A stretch of DNA of 64,000 bases from NCBI RefSeq assembly GCF_009864005.1, contig NZ_WEZQ01000011.1, positions 1 through 64,000 of the forward strand. The letters run 5' to 3'. This DNA is from Furfurilactobacillus milii (lineage in GTDB: Bacteria; Bacillota; Bacilli; Lactobacillales; Lactobacillaceae). Made by a program: the position numbers and the translations under genes. Positions 36,078-45,306 of this stretch are shown here, one piece after another; position 1 is the stretch's first letter; each line of letters starts with the position of its first letter. Below the pieces are notes generated by a model that saw only the letters and a program-made list of their open reading frames with translations, had not been told where the DNA came from and searched no databases.

Positions 36078-36106
36078 AAGATAACATATGTCACAAATAA
36101 CTACAA
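36078..36106 (-). promoter_or_regulatory. promoter of the leader and MutS2-like gene
   Basis: TTGTAG (36101-36106), 17-bp spacer, TATCTT (36078-36083), read on the minus strand. Confidence 0.5.
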
Positions 36107-36183
36107 CTGGTATGAACGAGACTCATAGTGGTACATTGTTATTGAATCATTAATAATACATAATCTTTATAGGAGGAATCATT

Positions 36184-36513
36184 ATGTCAGTCAACGAACA
36201 AGAAGCCATCCTCAACCTTTTCAGCGAATTCAGAAAGTCTGTCGCCACTGCAAACGAACAAGAGAATAATCGTCAACACTTATTAGAAATCATTGACCAA
36301 TCCATTGAAAAGTTGTCTCATCAACAACAAACACCACAAAACGAAGCACGCTCTGTCTACCAGAACATCAACACGATGTGCCTAGCTGATCATCTTAAGC
36401 TAACTGCCAATGAAGGCTCAGCCCTTAAAAAGATCAGTGATGCCGCACAACCTAAATCAGCTTGGCAAGGTTTAAATAGTTTTAACACAGCTAATACTTG
36501 GCCAAGTAACTAA
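36184..36513 (+). CDS. hypothetical helical protein, 109 aa
   Basis: Family not recognised. The first 50 residues are predicted helical and charged (EQEAILNLFSEFRKSVATANEQ), with Gln- and Asn-rich stretches; no membrane segment. Size and helical nature resemble small immunity or regulatory proteins, but no motif supports that. AGGAGG precedes the ATG. It heads a group with two small membrane proteins at 36622 and 36797, with a gap of about 110 bp. Confidence 0.65.
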   Translation: MSVNEQEAILNLFSEFRKSVATANEQENNRQHLLEIIDQSIEKLSHQQQTPQNEARSVYQNINTMCLADHLKLTANEGSALKKISDAAQPKSAWQGLNSFNTANTWPSN

Positions 36514-36621
36514 ACAGTTCGAAACAAATTAGTACCCTTATTTTGTTGATCGTAGTAAAACAATGTTCAAATATACTCATTTTGTGCAATTTAACTACTC
36601 TCAATGAAACGAGGTCTAATT

Positions 36622-36786
36622 ATGACAAAGAAGGCACTTGTTTTAAAACTACTCATTTTGGTGACAGCACTGACCACAATCTTCGGCACGTTGTTCATTG
36701 GGGATAATAGCCTAATCGTCCAGTTATCTTACGTCACCATTCTGGCCGAAATGTTTGGCTATTACACCATCTTTAACGATGAATGA
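36622..36786 (+). CDS. small two-helix membrane protein, 54 aa
   Basis: Starts MTKKALVLKLLILVTAL and has two hydrophobic helices joined by a short loop FIGDNSLIV, ending in YYTIFNDE. It is a paralogue of the next gene: both share TIFGTLFIG/ALFGTFVIG, D-N at the loop, IVQ and E-x-x-GYYT. GAGGTC precedes the ATG at 36622. Function unknown. Confidence 0.65.
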   Translation: MTKKALVLKLLILVTALTTIFGTLFIGDNSLIVQLSYVTILAEMFGYYTIFNDE

Positions 36787-36796
36787 GGCACAGAAA

Positions 36797-36970
36797 ATGA
36801 AGATAAAAGATTTCATACTACGTTTGATAGTCCTCATCACTGTTTTTATCGCGTTATTTGGTACTTTTGTCATTGGTTTCGATAATGCCATTGTTCAGGC
36901 CGCATACTTTGCAGTCTTGTTGGAAGTTCTAGGCTATTACACACTCTATAAGAAAAATCACAAAAACTGA
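36797..36970 (+). CDS. small two-helix membrane protein, 57 aa, paralogue
   Basis: MKIKDFILRLIVLITVF followed by a second helix and a basic KKNHKN tail. The ribosome binding site GAGG is formed by the last codons of the upstream gene, so the pair is coupled. A tandem duplication of a miniature membrane protein; function unknown. Tail charge differs from the upstream copy (basic against acidic), which may matter if they work as a pair. Confidence 0.65.
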   Translation: MKIKDFILRLIVLITVFIALFGTFVIGFDNAIVQAAYFAVLLEVLGYYTLYKKNHKN

Positions 36971-37031
36971 TTCACTATCATGGCCTTAATCTTAAGCCCT
37001 GACAATGAACCAGCTTTTTTATTTCATAAGA

Positions 37032-38381
37032 TTAGTTTGTTACCTTTTCGCCAGCCTTGGCAACCGCGGCCATTGCCACCGCATTGATCCAGTTTAATGG
37101 CTGGTCAAAGTTTGGCTGGAACAGCATGTCAACCATGGATAAGGTTTCGATGGTCATGTCCGTTTGGATTGCCATGGAAATGACGTTAGCTGATTGTGAA
37201 ACATCGTGATCGCTGTAGAAGGCACCACCAAGGACGCGGTGTGTTTCGGGATCCCACGTTAAGCTGCATTGCACCGGTGTGGTACTCAACATGAAGTCTG
37301 GGCGATAATCCTGTTCAATCGTAACAGAATCAACGTTGACGTTGCGTGCCTTAGCACCTTCTGTCGTTAAACCTGATGCGGCAATCGTCTTACCAAATAG
37401 CTCAACGGCGGATGATGACTGCGTGCCAAGATATTTAACCGTTGGCTTCTCGATGTTGTGACCAACTAAAATGCCTTGACGAACCGCATTAGTAGCCAAT
37501 GGAATGTAATCATTCTTGTGCGTTGGATTATAGTGAACGGCAGCTGAATCACCAGCAGCAAAGACGTTTGGTAAGCTCGTCTGCATGTATTCGTCGGTCA
37601 CAATGGCACCGTTTGGTAACATGTCGACCTTGCCCTTCATCAAGCCGGTATTTGGACGGAAACCAGTACATAAAATGGCAATGTCGGCGGTGTAACTACC
37701 CTTGTCGGTGGTAACCGTCACTTGATCATCCCCACTGAACCCAGTTACCATTTCGCCCAATGCTAGTTTGACCCCGTGATCCGTGTATTCTTTTTCCACA
37801 CGGTCCGTGATGTCCTTGTCAAAGTTCTTCGCCAACACCCGTGGCAAACCATCGATTAAGGTCACTTGCTTGCCCGTCAATGCATATTGTTCTGCCAGTT
37901 CTGCACCAATGTAGCCAGCACCAATTACAACAGCACTCTTGATTTTGCCAGCCAAGTTTTTCAATTCATTGGCGTTCGTCCAATTCTTACATAGGTAAAC
38001 ATTCTTGTTATCAATCCCGTCGATTGGTGGGATAACGGGCCATGAACCCGTAGTGACAACCAGTTTGTCATAAGCGACCTCACTAACTTCGCCTGATTCC
38101 AAATCCTTAACCGTAACGGTTTGATTATCTGTGTCAATGTCCGTCACATCATGTTTCATCTTCATGTCTGCACCAAGTTTAGCCAAGGCTTCTGGACTTG
38201 AATAGAACATCTTGTCTGGGTCTGACACATGACCTCCGACCCACAAAGCAATCCCACAGGATAAGAAAGACAAATTGTCGTTTCGTTCGTAAACTGTGAC
38301 GTCATAATCCGGGTGTTCAGTCAAAATCTGTTGAGCGGCAAACGTACCTGCATGTGTAGCACCAACGATGATTACTTTCAT
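37032..38381 (-). CDS. nox: NADH oxidase (H2O-forming), Nox
   Basis: About 449 aa flavoprotein of the pyridine nucleotide-disulfide reductase class. It has the N-terminal FAD motif VIIVGATHAGTFAA, the redox-active C42 in SFLSCGIALW, the NAD motif VVIGAGYIGAELAE, and VFAAGDSAA near the second FAD contact. It reduces O2 to water with NADH, regenerating NAD+, which spares ethanol formation in heterofermenters. The ATG at 38381 follows GGAGG; the longer frame to 38396 does not. A cre-like site overlaps the -35 box. Confidence 0.93.
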   Translation of the reverse strand: MKVIIVGATHAGTFAAQQILTEHPDYDVTVYERNDNLSFLSCGIALWVGGHVSDPDKMFYSSPEALAKLGADMKMKHDVTDIDTDNQTVTVKDLESGEVSEVAYDKLVVTTGSWPVIPPIDGIDNKNVYLCKNWTNANELKNLAGKIKSAVVIGAGYIGAELAEQYALTGKQVTLIDGLPRVLAKNFDKDITDRVEKEYTDHGVKLALGEMVTGFSGDDQVTVTTDKGSYTADIAILCTGFRPNTGLMKGKVDMLPNGAIVTDEYMQTSLPNVFAAGDSAAVHYNPTHKNDYIPLATNAVRQGILVGHNIEKPTVKYLGTQSSSAVELFGKTIAASGLTTEGAKARNVNVDSVTIEQDYRPDFMLSTTPVQCSLTWDPETHRVLGGAFYSDHDVSQSANVISMAIQTDMTIETLSMVDMLFQPNFDQPLNWINAVAMAAVAKAGEKVTN

Positions 38382-38432
38382 GGTGAAGGCCTCCAAAATT
38401 TCTAGTTATTGTTTTTATATTGTGTACAATTT

Positions 38433-38469
38433 AATTTAAACACACTACCATAAAATGTCAACGCTTACA
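38433..38469 (-). promoter_or_regulatory. nox promoter with overlapping cre-like site
   Basis: On the minus strand TTGACA (38456-38461), 17-bp spacer and TAAATT (38433-38438). The -35 overlaps TGTAAGCGTTGACA (38456-38469), which fits the CcpA consensus TGWNANCGNTNWCA at every position. Confidence 0.65.
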
Positions 38470-38662
38470 CGCTGCCGCAACGGTTCTTCACAAGTGTCGT
38501 TGGCTTAGACAATTACGTTTAAAACAAGTTTGTGAAATTAATTCATGGCCTGTCACAAATGTTGTCTTTTTACGCAGCATATTGAGCCATCTAATCATCA
38601 CTTTGTATTATACTTATGACAAAAATAACGCCTCACTTGCCAACTAAGAAGGTCGTGATTAC

Positions 38663-39238
38663 ATGCGAAAGCTGCTACAAAGACGTTCAAGTTTTATCAC
38701 TTTATCTATTGTTTATGGTCTTTTAGGCATTTACCTCTTAATTCAAGCAACTCGGCAAACACTATTACCGTTAATCGTCATCTTAGTGATTGGCGCTGGT
38801 GCCACGAGTATTGGTGCTATATGGATGGATAACCGACAATCCAATTTTGCAACGGGTGTTGAGGTTCCAACAACTTACATGTTAGGGTTTGTTCTACTAC
38901 TGGCTGTATTTGCTACTAGGCCACAATTTTTACTGCCAAGTTTGGCAACCGGAATAGGCGTTCTCTTTTTCTTGATTGGTCTCTCCTGTTTATTTGTATC
39001 GCAAAATCATTTAATCGGTATTCGTATTCCACCCACTTATAGATCTCCAGAAGTGTGGCATAAAGTAAATTATTTTGGTGGTTGGCTGCTGGCGATGGCT
39101 GGATACGCAATTATTATTTTCGGTAACCTTTGGCCGGCCAATACCGCCCCCATCATGTTAACGTTCGTCGTTATCTCTGTTGTGCTGACAGTCGGTTACG
39201 CTTACCTACCCTCGCAACCAAAAACACCACAACGATAA
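38663..39238 (+). CDS. SdpI-family membrane protein
   Basis: 191 aa with six hydrophobic segments. The cytoplasmic-side signature LIGIRIPPTYRSPEVWHKVNYFGGWLL is the conserved motif of SdpI, the immunity protein against the Bacillus SDP peptide toxin. Many lactobacilli encode orphan SdpI-like proteins without SdpC. It stands alone between the divergent nox gene and the convergent MMPL gene. Confidence 0.87.
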   Translation: MRKLLQRRSSFITLSIVYGLLGIYLLIQATRQTLLPLIVILVIGAGATSIGAIWMDNRQSNFATGVEVPTTYMLGFVLLLAVFATRPQFLLPSLATGIGVLFFLIGLSCLFVSQNHLIGIRIPPTYRSPEVWHKVNYFGGWLLAMAGYAIIIFGNLWPANTAPIMLTFVVISVVLTVGYAYLPSQPKTPQR

Positions 39239-39240
39239 CG

Positions 39241-39283
39241 AAAAGGAGGCAACTCTCAAGCTGAGAGCTGTCTCCTTTTTTCA
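39241..39283. terminator. intrinsic terminator
   Basis: AAAAGGAG-CTCTC pairs with GAGAG-CTCCTTTT with a T run on the plus strand, between convergent genes. Confidence 0.85.
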
Positions 39284-39299
39284 ATCCACATTACATATT

Positions 39300-42200
39300 T
39301 TATTTTTGATCATCATTCAACCGTGACTCCGGTGTTGGATACGTAATCTTCATCACTGCTGGCATGATAATCGGAATCAAAATAACTAGTAACAAAATCC
39401 CGACAATCACAACCAGCGCCACCTGAATCAACGTCATCACACCAGACGGAATCAGTGCTGCGAATGTTCCACTCAGGATAATCCCCGCTGAAATGACCAC
39501 GGTTCCAATAATTGTCGTCGCTTTGAGCATCTTAGCATCGGTCGAAATCGGCTGATGCAGGAACTCACGGTACTTCGCCATGAGGAAGATACTGTAATCG
39601 ACACCCAGTGAAACCAACATAATGAAGGCAAAGAATGGTGTGTTCCAGGTCAACATGCTTTGACCAAGAAGCGCCTTCACCAGCCAGTGTACAATGTTCG
39701 TTGCGCCACTGTAAGCAATCAACAAGGTTCCCTCAATCGCGATTGGTTGAACCAATGAATGGGTAACAAACATCAACGCAATGAAGATTCCAGCTAACAT
39801 AATGATGGCGGTACGACTGAAGTCTCCAGCCGCCATTTCATTGATATCATTGGTTTGCGAGGTACTACCACCAAACGCAACCTTGGCATTATTCATCGAT
39901 GTTCCTTTAAGAGCGCCACGAACAATGCCTTCCAACCGGGGCAAACGTTTCATCGCAGTCTGTGAGCTTGGATCGTCCTTAAGAATGACCGTCATCTTTG
40001 TGATCTTGCGATCCGGCGAGAAGTACGTTTTAAGGACCGGGGCAAACGTTTTGCTCTTTAACTGCGCATCTGGAATATAGTAGGTTTCTGCTGCGCTGGC
40101 ATGTTGCAAACCACTCAAGTACTTATTCGCCTGACCAGAACCTGCGGAAATCTTGCTGAGCCCGTCTGTCGCGGTCCCTAAGCCATTGGACAAACTAGCT
40201 GTTTGACCGCCAAGTTGTGACAGTTTCGAAGCCATTTCTTGGTTTCCGCTCGCAACTTGGTTAGCGCCACTGACTAGTTGACCAGTATTGCCATTGATAG
40301 TACCCATCGCGCTGGCTAACTGATTAGTGCTACTACTCAATTGTGAGAGACCACCGCTCAACTGCGTGATTGCTGTCGCAGACGCCGGCAATACTTGATT
40401 CGAGGCTGTGTTCAACTGACTAACGGCTTGCTGCAATTGTTGCGTTGACCCTTGCAGGCTCTGTAATTGACTAGCAACGGATTGATCACTGCTACCAATG
40501 TTTTGTGCATCAGCACCAATTTTGCTTAATGAACCTGCCAACGTTTGTTGCAAACCAGCACTGGCCTGACTCTGCTGTTTCAGTGCTGCATCAATCGTCG
40601 CCGTGACAACTTGTTGCTGCTGAGCGTTTAAGTTAGCACCTTGACCCTGCATTGCTGCAACTAACTGACCAGCGTTAACATTTGGCGTGCTAATGCCCTT
40701 CATCGCATTTTGAATGGCACCTAGTTGACTGCCAATATCACTGGCTGAACTACCGATACTAGTCAGGGAATTCGTTACACCACTGGTCGAACCAGTTGAT
40801 GCGGCGTTAACCTGATCGTTTAAACTGCTGATGGCCTGATTCAATTGTGGTAATGCCGTAGTTAACTGTTGCAATTGTGCCTGTTGACTACCACTAGTAC
40901 TATTTTGAAGCTGTGCGTTTAATTCATTCACACCTTGAGTCACTTGGTTAATCCCGGAACTCAACGTTGATGTCCCAGCAGCAACCTGTTGCGAGCCAGA
41001 CGCTAACTGATTAGCAGAATCAACGCCACCACTGATATTAGCACCGTCCAACTGCTGTTTTGCTGATCCCAGACCACTATTAATTTTATCCAGCCCTTGT
41101 TGTGACTTAGTTAAACCACTGGTGACCGTTGCCATCTGGTTGCGAACGTACAGTGCCTTAATGGCTGATCCACCAGGCTGTGACGCGGACAAAACCGTTT
41201 TAACGCCGGCTGAATTCTGCAATTGTTTGGTCAAACGATCGATAATTTGGAGCGACTGCTCGTTGTTCAACCGATGATCACTCTGAATGTAAATCGTTGT
41301 CGGTTCAGCAGTCCCCTTTGAAAAGTGTTTTTGAACCACTTGAAAACCACGTTTGGCAGGGACATTGTCAGCAATTTCAACGGTATTGTCATAATCCAAC
41401 GTACCGTGGCCCATTAAGGCTAACGGAACCATCACGATCGCCATCACAACTAGCGTCAAAATCGGACGAATCATGGCCGTACTGCCGAGCGCGTGCCACA
41501 GCTTGCTGTCACCTTCACCGGCTGACTTACGAACCGGCCAGAACATGTTTGGTCCGAGAACGGTCATAAAGAACGGATTCAGTGTAAGCAAAACTGCTAG
41601 CAACACGACGACCCCAACGGCAATGCCGACCGCCGAACGGTACAGGGAGAACTTGGCAAACGCCAACACGGACATCCCGATTAATACGGACAAGCCGGAG
41701 TACAGGATGGTCCGACCACCGATCTTGATTGCACTGGCAGTTGCATCATGCGGATTCTTGCCGTGCGCCATTTCCTGCCTAAATTGATTGTATAGAAGAA
41801 TGTTATAGTCCGTCCCAATCCCAAACAGCACAATGATAATGAACACTTGCGTAAAGTTTGAAAACGGAAAGTTGAAGTGCTCGACCAAGTTGGTAACCAC
41901 ACTAATGGATACCAATCCTGATACTGCGACGGTTAATAAAGAAATAATCGGTGTGATCGGTGAACGGAAGACTAACAGCAACACCACGAAAATGAAAATC
42001 GCCGCAATTACCTCGGTCTTTCGCACCCCAGCCTGAGTGGCATCTGAAAAGTCTTGGTTCAAAATATCTGAACCAGTGACATAGGTTTTCACGCCGCTCG
42101 TTTTGACCGCTTTCGTCAATTGATCACGGATTAAACTTCGCGTGTGCGTTTTACTCAACTTAACGTTTAACTGAACCAGCTGGGTTGTCTTGTCTTTGGA

Positions 42201-42557
42201 TACCAGCTGTTGTTTAGCGGTAGCACTGTCTTGAGCAGTTGTAATGCCCTTAATCTGATACTTTGACTTATCAGACTTTAGCTTATCAATAGTTCGGTCA
42301 ATCGCAGCATTCTGTGCGGGTGTCAGTTTGTCATCACCATTACTGAACACCGCGACAACTGCCGTCGTATTTTTCTGGTCGCTACCCCACTTTTTTTGCA
42401 TCTGCGTAGCGCGGACACTTTGATATGTACTAGGAATCTTAATTTGGCCCTTGTCGGCCACCAACTTCCCCGTATCAGGTGTCATCATGATGGCAGCCAC
42501 TAAAACGATCAACCACCCTAATAATCCCCAAACGTGATTTTTAGTCATCCATTTCAT
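39300..42557 (-). CDS. MMPL-family RND-type transporter
   Basis: 1085 aa. Two MMPL modules, each with one helix, an extracellular domain and five helices. The second extracellular domain is expanded by about 400 residues of Gln/Ser/Asn-rich helical repeats like those of YhgE/Pip-type proteins. Conserved segments FGIGTDYNILLYNQFR and SLGVDYSIFLMAKYREF carry the Asp-Tyr pairs of the proton path. Such proteins export lipids or wall components, or give drug tolerance. It is 22 bp downstream of an Rrf2 regulator on the same strand. Confidence 0.9.
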   Translation of the reverse strand: MKWMTKNHVWGLLGWLIVLVAAIMMTPDTGKLVADKGQIKIPSTYQSVRATQMQKKWGSDQKNTTAVVAVFSNGDDKLTPAQNAAIDRTIDKLKSDKSKYQIKGITTAQDSATAKQQLVSKDKTTQLVQLNVKLSKTHTRSLIRDQLTKAVKTSGVKTYVTGSDILNQDFSDATQAGVRKTEVIAAIFIFVVLLLVFRSPITPIISLLTVAVSGLVSISVVTNLVEHFNFPFSNFTQVFIIIVLFGIGTDYNILLYNQFRQEMAHGKNPHDATASAIKIGGRTILYSGLSVLIGMSVLAFAKFSLYRSAVGIAVGVVVLLAVLLTLNPFFMTVLGPNMFWPVRKSAGEGDSKLWHALGSTAMIRPILTLVVMAIVMVPLALMGHGTLDYDNTVEIADNVPAKRGFQVVQKHFSKGTAEPTTIYIQSDHRLNNEQSLQIIDRLTKQLQNSAGVKTVLSASQPGGSAIKALYVRNQMATVTSGLTKSQQGLDKINSGLGSAKQQLDGANISGGVDSANQLASGSQQVAAGTSTLSSGINQVTQGVNELNAQLQNSTSGSQQAQLQQLTTALPQLNQAISSLNDQVNAASTGSTSGVTNSLTSIGSSASDIGSQLGAIQNAMKGISTPNVNAGQLVAAMQGQGANLNAQQQQVVTATIDAALKQQSQASAGLQQTLAGSLSKIGADAQNIGSSDQSVASQLQSLQGSTQQLQQAVSQLNTASNQVLPASATAITQLSGGLSQLSSSTNQLASAMGTINGNTGQLVSGANQVASGNQEMASKLSQLGGQTASLSNGLGTATDGLSKISAGSGQANKYLSGLQHASAAETYYIPDAQLKSKTFAPVLKTYFSPDRKITKMTVILKDDPSSQTAMKRLPRLEGIVRGALKGTSMNNAKVAFGGSTSQTNDINEMAAGDFSRTAIIMLAGIFIALMFVTHSLVQPIAIEGTLLIAYSGATNIVHWLVKALLGQSMLTWNTPFFAFIMLVSLGVDYSIFLMAKYREFLHQPISTDAKMLKATTIIGTVVISAGIILSGTFAALIPSGVMTLIQVALVVIVGILLLVILIPIIMPAVMKITYPTPESRLNDDQK

Positions 42558-42579
42558 GTTCTCTCTAACCTCCTAAACC

Positions 42580-43119
42580 TTACCGGGCTGCGGCATCACT
42601 CTTCGCTTGCAACCATGGTGTCCAATCGATCGTGATCAGTTTGCCGTCACGATGCGGGCACAACTCATTGAGCGTGGATGCAGCTAACTTGTCACGATAA
42701 CTTTTCTCGGCCTCCGCAAAGATGGCCAACGCCTCTTCCTTGACATCCCCAGGATTATGGCCTTCATCCAAGCGTCCCATGTGATAACAAGCATCAAATG
42801 ACGGATCCTTGGACATGCCGAAAACGTGGTCGGCAAGTCCGGATGAAACCCCGAACGGATCAGTTCCCTCAATGGTGTTAAAAACGTCCAGCATCGTAAT
42901 TTGATCAGGCTCGCGATTAATCACGAAGCCGCCATCTTTCCCAGAAACAGATCGAACTAAGCCGGCTCGTGACAGATGTTGAATAACTTTTTTGGTATAT
43001 GAATCTGAGAGTCCCAGCCGTTGTGAAATCAAAGTACTGTGTAATGGTATTTCACGTTTTTGAATCGCCAAGAGCATCAACACACAGATGGCTTGTTCCA
43101 AACTTGGTTTAACTTTCAT
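42580..43119 (-). CDS. Rrf2 family transcriptional regulator
   Basis: 179 aa. The winged helix is seen as STLISQRLGLSDSYTKKVIQHLSRAGLVRSVSGKDGGFVINR, the Rrf2 signature. It has Cys residues at two sites (DACYHMG and NELCPH) but not the tight three-Cys cluster of IscR/NsrR, so an iron-sulfur cluster is not assured. First gene of the operon with the MMPL transporter. GGAGG before the ATG. Confidence 0.88.
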   Translation of the reverse strand: MKVKPSLEQAICVLMLLAIQKREIPLHSTLISQRLGLSDSYTKKVIQHLSRAGLVRSVSGKDGGFVINREPDQITMLDVFNTIEGTDPFGVSSGLADHVFGMSKDPSFDACYHMGRLDEGHNPGDVKEEALAIFAEAEKSYRDKLAASTLNELCPHRDGKLITIDWTPWLQAKSDAAAR

Positions 43120-43161
43120 TGCGATATCCTCCAGAAATGTGCGTTTATAAACACGACATTC

Positions 43162-43195
43162 GGTATCCTTTTTATTAACAGGATATATAATATCC
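43162..43195. promoter_or_regulatory. Rrf2 operator candidate
   Basis: GGATAT-ATA-ATATCC at 43181-43195 is a perfect 6-3-6 palindrome, and GGTATCC lies about 15 bp away. It sits upstream of the rrf2-MMPL operon, where an autoregulatory site is expected. Confidence 0.5.
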
Positions 43196-43235
43196 CGTTT
43201 AAAAATAAATACAAGATTAAATTTTAATTTGGAGT

Positions 43236-43288
43236 TTGTTCATTACCCATTGATTCGCTATACTGACAGCATTAGTAACCGGTTACAA
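43236..43288 (+). promoter_or_regulatory. glpK promoter and cre-like site
   Basis: TTGTTC (43236-43241), 17-bp spacer, TATACT (43259-43264). The palindrome GTAACCGGTTAC at 43275-43286 matches the cre core and lies at the transcription start, as expected for repression by CcpA. Confidence 0.6.
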
Positions 43289-43314
43289 AGGCAAAAATAA
43301 AAACGAGGCAAACT

Positions 43315-44820
43315 ATGGCATTCGTCACAGAACATTACATTTTGGCCGTGGATCAAGGCACCTCTGCATCGCGGGCAATTATCATCAACAAAAATGGCCG
43401 ACGGGTTACCGCGGCTTCCCAACCATTACCACAAATCAATCGCCATCCCGGATGGGTGGAACATGATCCAAAATTACTGTGGAATTCCGTTCAATCAGTA
43501 ATTTCGTCTGTCTTGATTAACGCTGGTATCCATCCCGACCAAATTGACGGGGTTGGCATTGTCACACAACGTGAAACGACCATTATCTGGGACCGGATAA
43601 CTGGTGAGCCAATTGCACCGGCCGTTGGTTGGCAGTCTAAGCAAACGGACGATGTTACCCGGCAACTCATCAAAGATGGTTACGGTGAGATGATCCACCA
43701 AAAAACAGGACTCTTTATTAATTCTTACTTCTCAGCCGCCAAAATTCGTTGGCTTCTTGATCACGTCGAGGGTGCGCAAGAACGCGCTGAAAAAGGTGAG
43801 CTCTGTTTTGGCACGGTTGATTCGTGGCTGGCATGGAAATTGTCGGGCAGTGCGCTGCATGTCACTGATTACTCCAATGCCAGTCGAACGATGCTGTTTA
43901 ACATTCACACGTTGGACTGGGATGATGAAATTCTCAAGCTGATGAATATTCCCCGCGCCATGTTGCCCGAGGTTAAGTCATCTTCTGAAGTCTACGGTCA
44001 CACCCAAAACTATCAATTTTTCGGTGCCGAAGTCCCCATTGCTGCCCTCGCTGGTGACCAACAAGCCGCTTTGTTTGGCCAAATGGGCTTCGATAAGGGG
44101 GTCATCAAAAACACATATGGTGCTGGTGCCTTCATCGTGATGAATACGGGTGATGAACCGCTGATTTCAAACAACGGGCTACTCACAACCATCGCCTACG
44201 GTCTAAATGGCGGTGTGCAATACGCCCTTGAAGGCTCTATCTTCGTGGCCGGTTCCGCGATTGGCTGGCTACAAGATGAAATGAAAATGATTCCGGACGA
44301 ACCAGCCGCCAAACGGGCTGCGTTAGCCTCAACTGATCACGATGAAGTCTATGTGGTCCCGGCTTTCTCCGGACTAGGTGCCCCATATTGGGACGATGCC
44401 GCTCGTGGCGCTGTTTACGGCATTACTCGTGGGACAACTCAAAACGATTTTGTTAAGGCCACTTTGCAATCGATTGCCTACCAAACACGTGATGTTATCG
44501 AAACCATGCGAAAAGATACGCAGCTTGCCATTCCTCGTTTGAAAGCTGACGGTGCCTCGTCACGAAACACCTATCTTATGCAATTTCAGGCAGACATTCT
44601 TAATATGGAAATTGATCGTTCTGCTGATGAGGAAACAACAGCACTCGGTGCGGCATTTCTAGCGGGCCTCGCCGTTGGCTTTTGGGATAATATCGACGCT
44701 CTCCAAGCTATTTACCAACAGGGCAAGACATTCTCTCCCAATATGCCTGAGGACCACCGTCAACGTTTATATCAAGGCTGGCAAACAGCGGTCAAAGCAA
44801 CAGAATTATTCAAACTATAA
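43315..44820 (+). CDS. glpK: glycerol kinase
   Basis: 501 aa, usual family length. FGGY kinase: N-terminal phosphate motif [14 protein letters not shown], substrate region HPGWVEHDP and QRETTIIWD, and the C-terminal FGGY signature region [19 protein letters not shown]. It phosphorylates glycerol to glycerol 3-phosphate in the cytosol. The glycerol facilitator and glycerol-3-phosphate oxidase or dehydrogenase often linked to glpK are not adjacent here. GAGG precedes the ATG. Confidence 0.95.
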   Translation: MAFVTEHYILAVDQGTSASRAIIINKNGRRVTAASQPLPQINRHPGWVEHDPKLLWNSVQSVISSVLINAGIHPDQIDGVGIVTQRETTIIWDRITGEPIAPAVGWQSKQTDDVTRQLIKDGYGEMIHQKTGLFINSYFSAAKIRWLLDHVEGAQERAEKGELCFGTVDSWLAWKLSGSALHVTDYSNASRTMLFNIHTLDWDDEILKLMNIPRAMLPEVKSSSEVYGHTQNYQFFGAEVPIAALAGDQQAALFGQMGFDKGVIKNTYGAGAFIVMNTGDEPLISNNGLLTTIAYGLNGGVQYALEGSIFVAGSAIGWLQDEMKMIPDEPAAKRAALASTDHDEVYVVPAFSGLGAPYWDDAARGAVYGITRGTTQNDFVKATLQSIAYQTRDVIETMRKDTQLAIPRLKADGASSRNTYLMQFQADILNMEIDRSADEETTALGAAFLAGLAVGFWDNIDALQAIYQQGKTFSPNMPEDHRQRLYQGWQTAVKATELFKL

Positions 44821-44844
44821 TCAAACAATGAATTTTAATCTTCT

Positions 44845-44887
44845 AAACTGTTGGTCCATCTTAATAATGGATTCAGCAGTTTTTTAG
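44845..44887 (+). terminator. glpK terminator
   Basis: AAACTG and TCCAT pair with ATGGA and CAGTTT, followed by six T residues. Confidence 0.65.
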
Positions 44888-44949
44888 TGGCATTTTGCAG
44901 AAGAACACAGGACTGTTGACTGATAGCTAGTCGATTGCGCTGCTATATG

Positions 44950-45134
44950 AGCCGAAGGGCGGCAACATTGACACCGAGACGTGAAAGTAACGTTAATTCG
45001 AGTGGTTTGCTCGAATTTAGGTTACGGACGGTCGTGAAGACGTGAACTTCGGCTTTACGACGAGGTGAAAGACGGTGAACTTCCGGCTTGAACCGGTCCC
45101 ACGGCGAGCGTGTCAATGTTGCCAACCGTAGGCG
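44950..45134 (+). ncRNA. structured RNA element, family I, copy 3
   Basis: P1 pairs 44961-44973 with 45111-45123 perfectly (13 bp, GGC/GCC where the other copies have GTC/GAC). The second helix is GTAACG/AGGTTAC with a hairpin AATTCGAG/CTCGAATT. The third is GTCGTGAAG/CTTTACGAC. GAACCGGTCCCACGG is identical to copy 2, followed by CACG-GCGAG-CGTG. It lies after the glpK terminator and about 215 bp before the zwf -10 box, so probably an independent unit. Confidence 0.7.
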
Positions 45135-45306
45135 TTAGCCGCTCATCCAAAGATAATATCGAATCAATCAGCAAACCTTGTAGAAAACTTTTTTCATCAA
45201 TATTTTTCATTAATGTAAATTTTTTTGAAATTCATTTTGGTGGACCAGACCAATGCTAATCGTTGATATGATAAGTTTTCATAACTAATTCACGGCCTGA
45301 ACCTAA

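Noticed and set aside
44943-45125. 60-aa ORF on the minus strand within family I copy 3
   Set aside because: It falls entirely in the structured RNA; the other two copies do not keep the frame.
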